In this document: piece after piece, positions 25,249-35,009 of the stretch
Numbering within the stretch: position 1 is the stretch's first letter
How the letters are laid out: every line of letters begins with the position of its first letter
DNA from: JANQJA01 sp040880285
GTDB lineage: Bacteria > Pseudomonadota > Gammaproteobacteria > Pseudomonadales > Azotimanducaceae
Assembly: GCA_040880285.1 (NCBI GenBank)
Contig: JBBDIT010000022.1
Span: 62,001-126,000, forward strand
Length of the DNA: 64,000 nucleotides
Direction: 5' to 3'
Translations under genes and position numbers: made by a program
Notes under the pieces: generated by a model
Told to the model about the DNA's origin: nothing
Databases searched by the model: none
The model's input: the letters and a program-made list of their open reading frames with translations, nothing else

Positions 25249-26571
25249 TTGCAGTCAGGCGCCCCAGACGTGTCAAGAGTCGATCTAGCAGTAGCGAGGG
25301 AAACCCCGGAAGCTTTCGTCAAGCAACATTTGAATCGAAATGTGCTGGTGCAGTTGGTGCACGGTATGTTCGGCCAGACCGGATTTCGGTTGTTTAACGC
25401 ACCAACATTCCTACCCGTCTACCTCTATGCAATCTCCGGTAGCGAGGTATTCGTCGGACTGGCGAGATCCTTGCAAGCGTTTGGTCAGGTATTGACACCG
25501 GTTGCAGGTGCCTCCCTTATCGGCCACCGGCCGCGTATGTTGCGGATATCACTGATTGCGGGCGCTCTTATGCGATTACAGATTCTGTTCGTCGCCCTGT
25601 CAGGTCTGTTTCTGGGCGCAAGTGATATTGGGATCTTCGCCATCGTCCTGTTCATGATGCTCATGGGTTTTTTCCAGGGTATGCAAGGCGTCATGCTCAA
25701 CAGCCTGAGGGCCAAGGTGATCCCGGTGAATCGTCGTGGTTTCGTGTCAGGCTGGCGCAATTTTCTGGCCGGCGCCACCACGGCAAGTCTGTCGTATTTC
25801 GCTGGTGGGTATTTTATTGACAATAATCTGCTGGGTGACGGTTATGCCTCACTATTCCTGTTGGCATTTGTCATTACCTCTATAGGGCTCATCGCCCTTG
25901 CGTTCACCAAAGAACCGGCATCGGCCGCAGTTCGCAGTCGTGAAAACGTTAAACAAAGCTTTCAGGCAGTCCTCCCTTTACTACGTGGTAACCCTGCCTT
26001 TGCACGATTCTTTCTGGTCGGGGCGCTCGGCTCGTTCGGGCGGATGGCAATGCCGTTTTATATTATCTACGCGGGTACCCAGATGGACATCACCGGGGCC
26101 ATGCTCGGTGTGCTGACGACTATCTGGATGTTAACGGGCACCGCAACGAATCTGGTATGGGGCAGCATTGCCGACCGCAGCGGCTATCGTATTGTGATGA
26201 TTATGACGCTTGGACTCTGGGCAATGGCCCATATCCAATTGCTATTGGCGGGGGGTGTTTTGGGCATTCTGGTTTTCTTCGTAATGATTGGAACCGCGTC
26301 TGGCGGATTCAACCAGGCACGACAAAACATGGTCCTGGAACTGGGTACCGACACAGACATTCCACTGCGGGTTGCTATCTCCAATATGGCGGTTAATACA
26401 ATCGGAACGGTGGGACCGCTTTTGGGCGGCGTGATCGCATCTTTTATGGGTCACGCCGCAATCTTCCTACTCTGCCTCATCATGCAGCTCATCGCGCTGG
26501 TGATCATAATAGTGTGGATTCCTGAACCCAGACGCATTGGAGCACACATCACCATCGAAGAGGATGACTAG
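25249..26571 (+). CDS. Major facilitator superfamily transporter
   Basis: A 440-residue carrier with about twelve membrane helices; the loop GASLIGHRPRMLRIS after helix 2 and WGSIADRSGYR after helix 8 correspond to the MFS A-motif positions. Substrate cannot be read from the sequence. No in-frame ATG is near the beginning: TTG 25249 and GTG 25270 are the possible starts and neither has a strong ribosome site, so the start is uncertain. The gene converges on the GH38 alpha-mannosidase with a four-base overlap, so a sugar or glycoside substrate is possible but unproven. Confidence 0.82.
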   Translation: MQSGAPDVSRVDLAVARETPEAFVKQHLNRNVLVQLVHGMFGQTGFRLFNAPTFLPVYLYAISGSEVFVGLARSLQAFGQVLTPVAGASLIGHRPRMLRISLIAGALMRLQILFVALSGLFLGASDIGIFAIVLFMMLMGFFQGMQGVMLNSLRAKVIPVNRRGFVSGWRNFLAGATTASLSYFAGGYFIDNNLLGDGYASLFLLAFVITSIGLIALAFTKEPASAAVRSRENVKQSFQAVLPLLRGNPAFARFFLVGALGSFGRMAMPFYIIYAGTQMDITGAMLGVLTTIWMLTGTATNLVWGSIADRSGYRIVMIMTLGLWAMAHIQLLLAGGVLGILVFFVMIGTASGGFNQARQNMVLELGTDTDIPLRVAISNMAVNTIGTVGPLLGGVIASFMGHAAIFLLCLIMQLIALVIIIVWIPEPRRIGAHITIEEDD

Positions 26572-29500
26572 CCGGGTTTGATTCGAAACGTGCGGATTTC
26601 GTAAGGACCTATGGGGAAGACGATGGCGCCGTGGGTAACCTTAACTGGTTGGATCTCTTTTTCCAGCAGATTCACTTCACTTGCATTGGCAACGTCAAGA
26701 TTGATTGTAAGCGCTACCTCGCAATCGATTCCGTAAGCCTCGTAGCATCGAATAATCAAGTCGTCACTGTCCTCTGCCCGTTTGATCGTGTCGACGATTA
26801 CATTGTCACGGTTGCTGCGAACCATGCTGTCAAAGGACGGCCGGCTACCGGTTTTGCGCTTCGCTTTGTAGACACGGGCAAGCACATTGAACTCATAAGC
26901 GCGATTTACGACCTGGGCGGAAACGTGGTCTCCAGGATGGGGGTAAAGGGCATAGCGAAAATGGTGTTCGTGGCGATCCGCTTCCGGATCAGGTCTGGTT
27001 GGACTTCTCAGTAGATTCAACGAAATTGTGTTGCCAAATATGCGGTGGCCGTACTTGCAGTCATTCAGGAGGGCGACGCCATAATTCGGTTGGGATAAGT
27101 CGGCCCATTTGTGCGCGACGGTTTCGAACCTGGCCATGTCCCAACTGGTGTTATTGTGAGTGGGCCGGCTGACAGAACCAAACTGGATTTCAAAACGGGC
27201 CTCTGTACTCATCACATTAACGGGAAAATCGACTCTCAACATACGTTGAGACTCACGCCAGTCGACATGGGTATCAAATTCCAGGATGCGATCGCCCTGC
27301 CGTAGGGATATTTTCTGCGTGATGCGATAATTCGTGTCTTCCCACACTTGCTTGATCGTTGCAATGAGGGGGCCCTCCTCGTGCAGGTTTGACTCAATCA
27401 GGCGGGGCAGGGAGGGAGGCTTCTCCAGATAGTATGCGTCAATATCCCAGGCCTCGTAAGCGAGTGGCAAATCTTCGTAGAGCTTGAATACATTAGCTTG
27501 TTGTCCGTCAGGCACTACCTCGCGATCCATCACCTTGTCATAGATGCGATCAATCTGCCCACTTTTAGCAAACTCGACCTTCAGGTTGTCGTTCTCAAGT
27601 TCTCTATCACTGACCGGTGAGATCCGGGATTGTTTGGCAGGCTGGCCCATACCTACATGAATGGTGTTATGTCCCATCGAGGGAACATTCAATTTGACCA
27701 ACACACCGTCTTCGACCCTTTGGCTTTCAAGTGCCTTGTCCATTGCATCGACCCAGAGGATCCGGCGTTCCCCGCGCAAAAACACCACGGTTTCACGCTC
27801 CCACGAAAGGGGATTCATCACAATGTGAGGGTCGCGCATACCGGTAGTTTCGATAGCCTCGCTATAATGCTGGTCTGCAGTCTGCCGAAGTTTGTGTAAT
27901 GCATGCGAGGCTTCATCGTATTGTTCATGGGCCTCGTGGTATACACGATTGATGGAAGAGCCAGGAATAATGTCGTGGAACTGGTTCAGCAACAGGACTT
28001 TCCAGATACGTTCAAACTCTTGCCTTGGATAGAGGTCCGGATCCAGCTGTGCCCACAAAAACTCGTTTTCGCGTAACAACAATTCAATCTCGCGGTTTCG
28101 TTTTTTTACCAGGGCCTGACTGGTATAGGTGCCACGATGGTATTCAAAGTAGAGCTCGCCGACCCAGGTCATAAGATCAGTGGCTGTGGCTTCTGCTTTC
28201 GGGAAGAACTCTGCCGCCGGTTCCATGGTAACGCGCGGCAAGTCCTCCAGATTTTTGGCAAGCCGGCTCCATTCGATGTGAGTACGGCCGGGACCCCCGC
28301 CGCCATCGCCGATACCAAACAATGCCAGCGCGTATTCGGTACGGTCACCGTCCCGGTTCTTGCGTTCAAAATTCATAAACGATGCCGGGGTGGCAGGCAC
28401 GTTGTAGTCATTGCCTGCCATAAAATGGGCAAAGACCCGCGAGCCGTCGATGCCCTGCCAGTACATCGTATGATGTGGGAACTCGTTAAATTGATTCCAG
28501 TTCAACTTGTGGGTTGTGAAGTAATCGATGCCACTTTTTTTAAGTATTTGGGGCAGAGCGGCACTGTATCCAAATACATCAGGTAGCCATAAATGCCTGA
28601 CATCGATACCGAATTCTTTGAGGAAAAAGCGTTTGCCGTAAAGTATCTGGCGTACCAGCGACTCACCTGACGGAATATTGCAGTCACTTTCTACCCACAT
28701 GCCACCCTGGACTTCCCACCGCCCGGATAGGACCGCTGCCTTGATGTCCTCATACAGGGCCGGAAAATTATCCTTGGTCATCTGATACAGGTGCGGTTGG
28801 CTGGCGCCGAAATGGTAATCCGGATATTCCTCCATCATCCGTAGTGCGGTCGAAAATGTGCGCGCACACTTTCTGACAGTTTCGCGTAGTGGCCAAAGCC
28901 AGGCGACGTCAAGATGGGCATGACCGATTGCAGAAACAGACAACGCTGAATCCTTCGATGGCCTGGCCAGCTCATCGCTGAGTCTCGCACGGGCTGCCTT
29001 GACTTCTTCCGGCGTAAAGTCCGTCAAGATATTACAGACGTCATTCAGGCACCGGAGCAGGAGTTGTGCGTGCCGGGAAGTATCTGGTAGCTCAAGCATG
29101 AGTAGCTCAAGAAACCGAAATTCATGGTAGAGCGCGTGGATCAGTGGATCCAGAACGCAAAGGTCAGCCTGTCCGAATCGGCAGCGGCGTTGGCGTCCTT
29201 GTAGATGATTGGCGCCGGCGTCAAGGAGCAAGGTAATCTGCTCGTTGCCTCGCGCTTGCGACTTGAGTCGCACCTCGCGTTTTGGCCCGATGATGCCGCC
29301 ATGGCGATCATCAAATTTTGGCGTTAAACCCTGCACTGGCTTACCGTATCGATCAAACACGCAGGCTTCACCACCGAGATCAATCAGCGCAACGACCTGC
29401 TTACCCTTGAATGTCGAGTCCAGTTTGCCTTCCAGGCGAAACCAGGCGCAGTCGAATCCGTCTCCCCAGACAGTACCGGGCTCAATCGGATTGAATGTCT

Positions 29501-29645
29501 TGCCACGGACTGCCTTGAACGGCAGCGGCTCTGGGCTTGGCAGGTAAGTCGTGAGCAATGGCTTGTGATTGCTGTAGATCAAATGCTGCAATCGCTTGCC
29601 GAGCTGGTTGATCCGTGCGAGCGTCAGTTCCCGGTGTTTTAACAC
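26568..29645 (-). CDS. Alpha-mannosidase, glycoside hydrolase family 38
   Basis: A protein of about 1025 residues with the GH38 fold. The zinc-binding HAHLDVAWLWPL and the nucleophile Asp in WLPDVFGYSAALPQIL are intact, WEVQGGMWVESDCN is the next conserved block, and the long C-terminal beta domains are present. No signal peptide is seen, so it should act in the cytoplasm on imported mannosides. The frame is open up to a TTG at 29675, but GTG 29645 has GAGGA seven bases upstream and avoids overlap with sppA, so I prefer it. The sppA stop is 10 bases before this start. Confidence 0.9.
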   Translation of the reverse strand: MLKHRELTLARINQLGKRLQHLIYSNHKPLLTTYLPSPEPLPFKAVRGKTFNPIEPGTVWGDGFDCAWFRLEGKLDSTFKGKQVVALIDLGGEACVFDRYGKPVQGLTPKFDDRHGGIIGPKREVRLKSQARGNEQITLLLDAGANHLQGRQRRCRFGQADLCVLDPLIHALYHEFRFLELLMLELPDTSRHAQLLLRCLNDVCNILTDFTPEEVKAARARLSDELARPSKDSALSVSAIGHAHLDVAWLWPLRETVRKCARTFSTALRMMEEYPDYHFGASQPHLYQMTKDNFPALYEDIKAAVLSGRWEVQGGMWVESDCNIPSGESLVRQILYGKRFFLKEFGIDVRHLWLPDVFGYSAALPQILKKSGIDYFTTHKLNWNQFNEFPHHTMYWQGIDGSRVFAHFMAGNDYNVPATPASFMNFERKNRDGDRTEYALALFGIGDGGGGPGRTHIEWSRLAKNLEDLPRVTMEPAAEFFPKAEATATDLMTWVGELYFEYHRGTYTSQALVKKRNREIELLLRENEFLWAQLDPDLYPRQEFERIWKVLLLNQFHDIIPGSSINRVYHEAHEQYDEASHALHKLRQTADQHYSEAIETTGMRDPHIVMNPLSWERETVVFLRGERRILWVDAMDKALESQRVEDGVLVKLNVPSMGHNTIHVGMGQPAKQSRISPVSDRELENDNLKVEFAKSGQIDRIYDKVMDREVVPDGQQANVFKLYEDLPLAYEAWDIDAYYLEKPPSLPRLIESNLHEEGPLIATIKQVWEDTNYRITQKISLRQGDRILEFDTHVDWRESQRMLRVDFPVNVMSTEARFEIQFGSVSRPTHNNTSWDMARFETVAHKWADLSQPNYGVALLNDCKYGHRIFGNTISLNLLRSPTRPDPEADRHEHHFRYALYPHPGDHVSAQVVNRAYEFNVLARVYKAKRKTGSRPSFDSMVRSNRDNVIVDTIKRAEDSDDLIIRCYEAYGIDCEVALTINLDVANASEVNLLEKEIQPVKVTHGAIVFPIGPYEIRTFRIKPG

Positions 29646-29655
29646 TCGCTTGTCC

Positions 29656-31497
29656 TCATAGAGCGCGGCAGGCAATGCACTCGAGGTATATGCCGGGTGA
29701 CTGGCTCATTCGGAGGAATGGTCGCAATTCTGTGGAAATCCTGGAGAGGCCATCGAAAGTAATCGCGATATCGCCCGAAGCCCTGTATATCGTCTCCAAA
29801 CTTACGTTCATCAACTGGTTGATGATGCGTTCACGCGGGGATAATTCCTTCTCAATTACCAGTATTTCATACTCGGAAACATCGGCAAGTAAAGCAGCCG
29901 ACTGTACCGCATCATCAATAGTACCAATGCCATCTATAAGCCCGAGTTCCAGTGCTTGAGAACCGGTCCATATACGACCCTGGGCGATTTCGTCAACACG
30001 TTCCGGCGTCAGGTCGCGGCCTTTGGCGACCAGGTCAATGAACTTCTGGTAGGTGTGTAGCGCGGTGCGTTCAAGCGTACGTTCCAGCACGGGATTCAAC
30101 GGCTGCATCGGATTCATGGACCCACTCAGCGCGGTGGTGCCAACGCCATCGCTATGGACGCCAATGCTGTCCAGCGCCTCATCCAGTGTTGGAAAGATCA
30201 TGAACATACCGATTGAACCCGTGATCGTCGTGGGTTGCGCGAAGATCTTGTTGGCGGTAGCAGATATCCAATAACCACCGGATGCTGCAGCACCACTCAT
30301 GGAGACCACCACCGGCTTACCTTCAGCCTGGGCAAGTTCCAGTTCTGAGCGGATAAGCTCTGAAGCAGCGGCGCTGCCACCAGGACTATCGACTCGCAGG
30401 ACAACTGCCTTGACGGTCTTGTCGTCCCTGGCTCGCTTGATCAATCCCGCCAGCGTATCGCCACCGATTTCACCGGCGGGCTGTTCACCGTCGAGAATCG
30501 TTCCCTTTGCCCTGATGACTGCGATCTTGTTCGCCGCCGGATTGATAACGGGTATGGCCGGTCGCGTCAATGTCAGGTAATCACGAAAGCCAATACGATG
30601 ATAGTCCTTATTTCCATCGGCCCCGACAATATCCTTTAGCGTGGCGGCGAAGCCATCGCGCGACACAAGTTCATCGACCAGACCACTGTTCACCGCAAGG
30701 GCCATCGCGTCATTGCCGGACTCCCCAAGCAGTACGTCATACTCATTGGTGTACCGGTCGAAGTCGGCCTGGCTTATATCACGTTCAGAAACAATGGTGT
30801 TGGTATAGACCTGCCACAGATTCCCGATCCAGTCACGGTTGGCGGTTTTGGATGCGTCTGACATATCATCCCGGATGAAGGGTTCCACCGCACTTTTGTA
30901 TTCACCGACCCGGAACACATGGAAACGGATCTTGAGTTTGTCGAGCGCAGATTTGAAGTAGGTCGGGTAAGTACCAAGCCCTGTCAGGAAAACCCCACCC
31001 AGCGCGCTGAAATTGTTTTCATCAAGGTACACCTGGTCGGCGTGCGCGGCGAGGAAGTATTGTCCTTGCGAATACCCTGGGCCAAACGCGTAAACTGGCT
31101 TACCTGTCAGCTTGAATTCACGCAGGTCGTTACCGAGTTCCTGCAACATGCTCATCGGGGCGCCGGTCATGTTGGAAAGATCAAGGATGAGCGCGTTGAC
31201 ACGTTTGTCTCTCGCGCCTTCTTCAATGGCGGCCTGCAGGTCGGAAAGAAGCGTTTCCGGCTCGTGGTCCTGGTAGTTGCCGGAAAGAAACTTGCTGACG
31301 GGGTCGATAACCTGCTTTTGTTCCACGATGACGCCGGAAGGATCGATAACAAGGGCAGTGGAATCGGCAATGCGAGGCTTTTCACTGGTCAGGATCGCAA
31401 CTGCGATTGCGATGACGATGACGAGGAACAGGAGGTTGGTGGTCGTATTCTTGGCAGCGGTGACAAATCCACCGACGCCGCGTAGGAAGCGGAGCAT
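29656..31497 (-). CDS. sppA: Signal peptide peptidase SppA, 67-kDa type
   Basis: A 613-residue membrane-anchored serine protease with two tandem ClpP-like domains that degrades cleaved signal peptides. One N-terminal membrane helix (about residues 20-40) is followed by the domain with the general-base Lys in EYKSAVEPFIRDDMSDA and by the second domain with the nucleophile Ser in VSMSGAAASGGYWIS and TTITGSIGMF. Length matches the long form found in gammaproteobacteria, where Lys and Ser are contributed by different halves. It is followed closely by the alpha-mannosidase gene. Confidence 0.94.
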   Translation of the reverse strand: MLRFLRGVGGFVTAAKNTTTNLLFLVIVIAIAVAILTSEKPRIADSTALVIDPSGVIVEQKQVIDPVSKFLSGNYQDHEPETLLSDLQAAIEEGARDKRVNALILDLSNMTGAPMSMLQELGNDLREFKLTGKPVYAFGPGYSQGQYFLAAHADQVYLDENNFSALGGVFLTGLGTYPTYFKSALDKLKIRFHVFRVGEYKSAVEPFIRDDMSDASKTANRDWIGNLWQVYTNTIVSERDISQADFDRYTNEYDVLLGESGNDAMALAVNSGLVDELVSRDGFAATLKDIVGADGNKDYHRIGFRDYLTLTRPAIPVINPAANKIAVIRAKGTILDGEQPAGEIGGDTLAGLIKRARDDKTVKAVVLRVDSPGGSAAASELIRSELELAQAEGKPVVVSMSGAAASGGYWISATANKIFAQPTTITGSIGMFMIFPTLDEALDSIGVHSDGVGTTALSGSMNPMQPLNPVLERTLERTALHTYQKFIDLVAKGRDLTPERVDEIAQGRIWTGSQALELGLIDGIGTIDDAVQSAALLADVSEYEILVIEKELSPRERIINQLMNVSLETIYRASGDIAITFDGLSRISTELRPFLRMSQSPGIYLECIACRAL

Positions 31498-31532
31498 GGT
31501 TAGGAGCCCTCAAGGATGTAGCGACAATGCTA

Positions 31533-32156
31533 TCACAGGTTAGCGTCAGGGAACCCCTGAACCAGTCCTTTACGCTGCAGGGTCTGCTGTACAGAAGATA
31601 TGCCGCTAACCAGTTCTGATTGCATACCGCAACTCCTGGCACTGTCAACATTGACCGGATTGTCATCCAGGAACAGTATTGCCGCTGGCGCGCAGCCGAG
31701 GGAGTGGATCGTATGATGATAAATTTCCGGATCGGGCTTCATAATGCCGATTAAGTGGGAAGCGAAATGGGAGTCCAGTGATGACAGCAGCCTGGTTTCA
31801 GATTCAAATCGAGCCCAGTGAAGATGATTGGTGTTGGAAAGGCACGCAAGGTGATACTTGTCCCTGAGGCTTTCCAGCAGGTCTATGGCGCCATCAAATG
31901 GCCCCCTGGGCCATTCGACAAATGCACGCAGGAACGTGTCAGGAGAGATATCGAGCTCGAACTCTGATACCAGGTCGGCAGCGAAGGTCACTTCAGATAT
32001 CTTGCCGGATTCGAAGGCTCGAACCGCATTCGAGTGTAACCATCTATGCCAGAGCTCGTCCTCCGGCAAATTTGACCAGGACATCATGGTAGCCACGCCG
32101 GTCAGCTCTACTAGCACACCTCCCAGGTCGAACAAAATAACGTTAATGTCCGTCAC
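31533..32156 (-). CDS. HAD-IA family hydrolase
   Basis: A 207-residue haloacid dehalogenase-like protein. Motif I is FDLGGVLVEL (nucleophile Asp; second Asp replaced by Gly as in YihX-like proteins), motif II LSNTNH, motif III Lys in IMKPDPEIY and motif IV FLDDNPVN. This pattern fits a small-molecule phosphatase of unknown substrate. GTG 32156 is taken as start because AGGAG stands six bases ahead; TTG 32171 would add five residues. It is 35 bases upstream of sppA on the same strand. Confidence 0.82.
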   Translation of the reverse strand: MTDINVILFDLGGVLVELTGVATMMSWSNLPEDELWHRWLHSNAVRAFESGKISEVTFAADLVSEFELDISPDTFLRAFVEWPRGPFDGAIDLLESLRDKYHLACLSNTNHLHWARFESETRLLSSLDSHFASHLIGIMKPDPEIYHHTIHSLGCAPAAILFLDDNPVNVDSARSCGMQSELVSGISSVQQTLQRKGLVQGFPDANL

Positions 32157-32229
32157 ACATGTCTCCTGCAAAATAAAATGGTAACTTCTAATCCTCCCGT
32201 GTACTACCTTATCAATATGAGTCCAGAAG

Positions 32230-33855
32230 ATGAGTAATATTTACGATCAGGACCTGCCGAAGAGTGCGGCCAACTTCGAACCATTGAGTCCCCTTGGCTT
32301 CATTCGTCGGGCCGCAACGCTTTATCCGGATTATGAAGCCGTGATCCATGGACGGCTTCGGCGATCCTGGCAAGAGACCTATGAGCGCTGTGTAAGGCTC
32401 GCTTCGGCCCTGTCCGGAAGAGGCGTGGGACCTGGTGATACGGTGGCCACCATGCTACCCAATATTCCGGAAATGTACGAAGCACATTTCGCGGTTCCAA
32501 TGACGGGTGCAGTCTTAAATGCAATCAATACCCGCCTTGATGCCAGAACGGTAGCGTTTATCCTCGATCACGCAGAGGCAAAGGTGCTGCTAACCGATCG
32601 TGAATTTAGCGGTGTCGTTACCGAAGCCCTTTCGCTCACGACCCGGGACGTATTGGTGATTGATGTCGATGATCCTTTATTCGACGGTGGTATGAAGATA
32701 GGTAGTGTCGATTATGAATCGGTGCTGGCTGAAGGTGACAGCAATTTCGAATGGTTGTTACCAGCCGATGAATGGGATGCAATCTCGCTCAACTATACGT
32801 CGGGAACCACCGGTGACCCGAAAGGGGTCGTCTATCACCACCGCGGTGCTTATCTCAATGCAATCAATAATGCCGTGACCTGGGAGATGGGAATGCATCC
32901 GCGCTATTTGTGGACGCTGCCCATGTTCCACTGCAATGGATGGTGCTTTCCGTGGACGCTGGCGGCGAATGTGGGGACAACCATCTGCTTGCGTCACGTT
33001 CGTGAAGGAGCGATTTTCGATTCGATCCGGGACCACCAGGTCACGCATTTTTGTGGTGCGCCAGTGGTGCTGAACACGCTGATTAACGCGCCCGATGAGA
33101 TGAAAGTTGGCATCGAACAAAAGGTGCGCGTGATGACGGCTGGCGCCGCGCCCCCGGCCGCTGTGATAGCAGGCATGGAAGCACTGGGGTTTGAGGTGAT
33201 TCAGGTGTACGGATTGACCGAGACTTACGGTCCTATGGTCGTATCTGCCTGGCGCTCCCGGTGGGATCACCTCGCCGCGGAGGAGAAAAGTCGCAAAAAG
33301 GCACGCCAGGGGATTGCCTCGATCATGGCGGGTGCCATGATGGTTGCGGACCCGGACACACTGGAACAGGTACCTGCTGATGGCGAAACCCAGGGCGAGG
33401 TCCTGATGCGTGGCAATATCGTCATGAAAGGTTATCTCAAAAATCCGGCAGCCACTGCGACAGCGTTCAAGGGTGGCTGGTTTCATTCAGGCGACATCGC
33501 GGTCTGCCATCCTGACGGCTATATCCAGATAAAGGACCGTTCCAAAGATATTATCATCAGTGGTGGAGAGAATATTTCCAGCCTTGAAATTGAAGAGGTC
33601 TTGTATCGCCATCCAGGTATTTTAGAGGCAGCGGTTGTGGCAAAGTCCGATGAGCAGTGGGGAGAACATCCCTGTGCATTTGTCACGCCCAAAGCGGGGG
33701 TGACTTTGACCGCGGACGAAATTATCGAGTATTGCCGTGGGGAACTGGCACGGTTCAAGGTCCCGAAAACCGTGATTTTCGGACCATTGTCGAAAACATC
33801 GACTGGCAAGGTGCAAAAGTACTTGTTACGGCAGCAGGCCGAGGCCATCGATTGA
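32230..33855 (+). CDS. Fatty acyl-CoA ligase (AMP-forming, AlkK-like)
   Basis: A 541-residue adenylate-forming enzyme that activates a carboxylic acid to its CoA thioester. The P-loop-like YTSGTTGDPKGVVY (about residues 189-202), the YGLTETYGP adenylate motif, DRSKDIIISGGENIS (hinge and A8) and the C-terminal catalytic Lys in KTSTGKVQK are all present. The block PMFHCNGW is typical of the medium-chain group that includes AlkK. It heads a plus-strand run with two acyl-CoA dehydrogenases, so it likely feeds a beta-oxidation-type pathway. Chain length or aromatic character of the substrate is not determinable. Confidence 0.9.
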   Translation: MSNIYDQDLPKSAANFEPLSPLGFIRRAATLYPDYEAVIHGRLRRSWQETYERCVRLASALSGRGVGPGDTVATMLPNIPEMYEAHFAVPMTGAVLNAINTRLDARTVAFILDHAEAKVLLTDREFSGVVTEALSLTTRDVLVIDVDDPLFDGGMKIGSVDYESVLAEGDSNFEWLLPADEWDAISLNYTSGTTGDPKGVVYHHRGAYLNAINNAVTWEMGMHPRYLWTLPMFHCNGWCFPWTLAANVGTTICLRHVREGAIFDSIRDHQVTHFCGAPVVLNTLINAPDEMKVGIEQKVRVMTAGAAPPAAVIAGMEALGFEVIQVYGLTETYGPMVVSAWRSRWDHLAAEEKSRKKARQGIASIMAGAMMVADPDTLEQVPADGETQGEVLMRGNIVMKGYLKNPAATATAFKGGWFHSGDIAVCHPDGYIQIKDRSKDIIISGGENISSLEIEEVLYRHPGILEAAVVAKSDEQWGEHPCAFVTPKAGVTLTADEIIEYCRGELARFKVPKTVIFGPLSKTSTGKVQKYLLRQQAEAID

Positions 33856-33885
33856 ATTACAGTAAGCAGCAAGAGGGATAACACA

Positions 33886-34998
33886 GTGAATTTTGATTTC
33901 TCGGAAGAACAGAACTTGCTAAGGGACCAGGCGGTCTCTTTCCTAAATGATAAGTCACCGCTTTCGGTCACCCGCAAAGTCCTGGAAGGGAGTGCTCCCT
34001 ATGACACGGATCTATGGCGTGGTATCACTAATCTTGGCTGGACTGCAACGACAATTCCGGAGAAGTACCACGGCATTGGCTATGGCCACCTGGAGCTGTG
34101 CGTGTTGGCGGAAGAGTTGGGGCGGTCACTGGCCCCGACACCTTTCTCATCTTCGGTTTACCTCGCCACGGAAGCGATCATACAGTTCGGTAATGCTGCC
34201 CAGCATGAAGTCTGGCTCGGCAAGCTGGCACAAGGCCAGGCCATTGGTTGTGCGGCATTTACAGAAGTAGTCGGTGAACTTTCCCGCAAGAACCTGAATG
34301 CCAGCGTTACCAATGGCAAACTGTCGGGGACCAAGATCATGGTGGCCGACGGTGATACAGCGGATGTGGCGGTGGTGATTGCAAGATCAGGAGACAGCCA
34401 CTCGCTGTTTCTGGTGGACCTGAACCAGGATGGTGTCGAGCGAAAAGTGTCGCCGACGATCGATCCCAGTCGTTCCCATGCCACCGTCACCTTTAACTGT
34501 GTGGAAGCAGATTTGCTGGGACGGCAAGGAGAGGGGTTGGAGCAGCTCAACCAGCTTTATGATCGTGCCGCAGTGCTGTTTGCCTTCGAACAACTCGGTG
34601 GTGCGGAGGCGGCAATGCACCAGGCCCGGGAATATGCCCTGGGGCGTTATGCATTCGGGCGACCCATCGCCGGCTTCCAGGCGATCAAGCACAAGCTGGC
34701 GAAGATGTACGTGGCATTGCAACTGGCTCGCTCTAATTGTTACCACGGCGCCTGGGCCCTGAGTACCAATGCCGCGGAACTGCGGGTCGCGGCAGCGACT
34801 GCCCGGATTAGCGCGAGCCAGGCCTACAGGGAATGCGCTGAGGAAAACATTCAAATCCATGGTGGCATGGGCTTTACCTGGGAGTTCGACTGCCACTTCT
34901 TTTATCGCAGGGCCAAACTCCTGTCGGTGAATCTGGGCGGTGAGTCCGTATGGAAGAACCAATTGATTTCCAATATCCAACATCAACGAGTTGCATAA
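33886..34998 (+). CDS. Acyl-CoA dehydrogenase, small non-canonical subunit
   Basis: A 370-residue flavoprotein-fold acyl-CoA dehydrogenase. The FAD/substrate region AFTEVVGELSRKNL and the C-terminal block IQIHGGMGFTWEFDCHFF are recognisable. Where typical enzymes have the catalytic Glu near the C-terminus (YEGT), this protein has LSVNLGGESVWKN, without that motif. With the next, larger dehydrogenase only 11 bases away, it resembles one half of the heteromeric alpha2-beta2 dehydrogenases known from steroid side-chain degradation (ChsE-type). That comparison is inference; an independent dehydrogenase is the alternative. Confidence 0.87.
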   Translation: MNFDFSEEQNLLRDQAVSFLNDKSPLSVTRKVLEGSAPYDTDLWRGITNLGWTATTIPEKYHGIGYGHLELCVLAEELGRSLAPTPFSSSVYLATEAIIQFGNAAQHEVWLGKLAQGQAIGCAAFTEVVGELSRKNLNASVTNGKLSGTKIMVADGDTADVAVVIARSGDSHSLFLVDLNQDGVERKVSPTIDPSRSHATVTFNCVEADLLGRQGEGLEQLNQLYDRAAVLFAFEQLGGAEAAMHQAREYALGRYAFGRPIAGFQAIKHKLAKMYVALQLARSNCYHGAWALSTNAAELRVAAATARISASQAYRECAEENIQIHGGMGFTWEFDCHFFYRRAKLLSVNLGGESVWKNQLISNIQHQRVA

Positions 34999-35009
34999 AG
35001 GAGCGTGTG

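Noticed and set aside
32758..33486. A 242-codon open frame on the minus strand
   Set aside because: Antisense to the acyl-CoA ligase core; composition rich in His and Arg, typical of a shadow frame.
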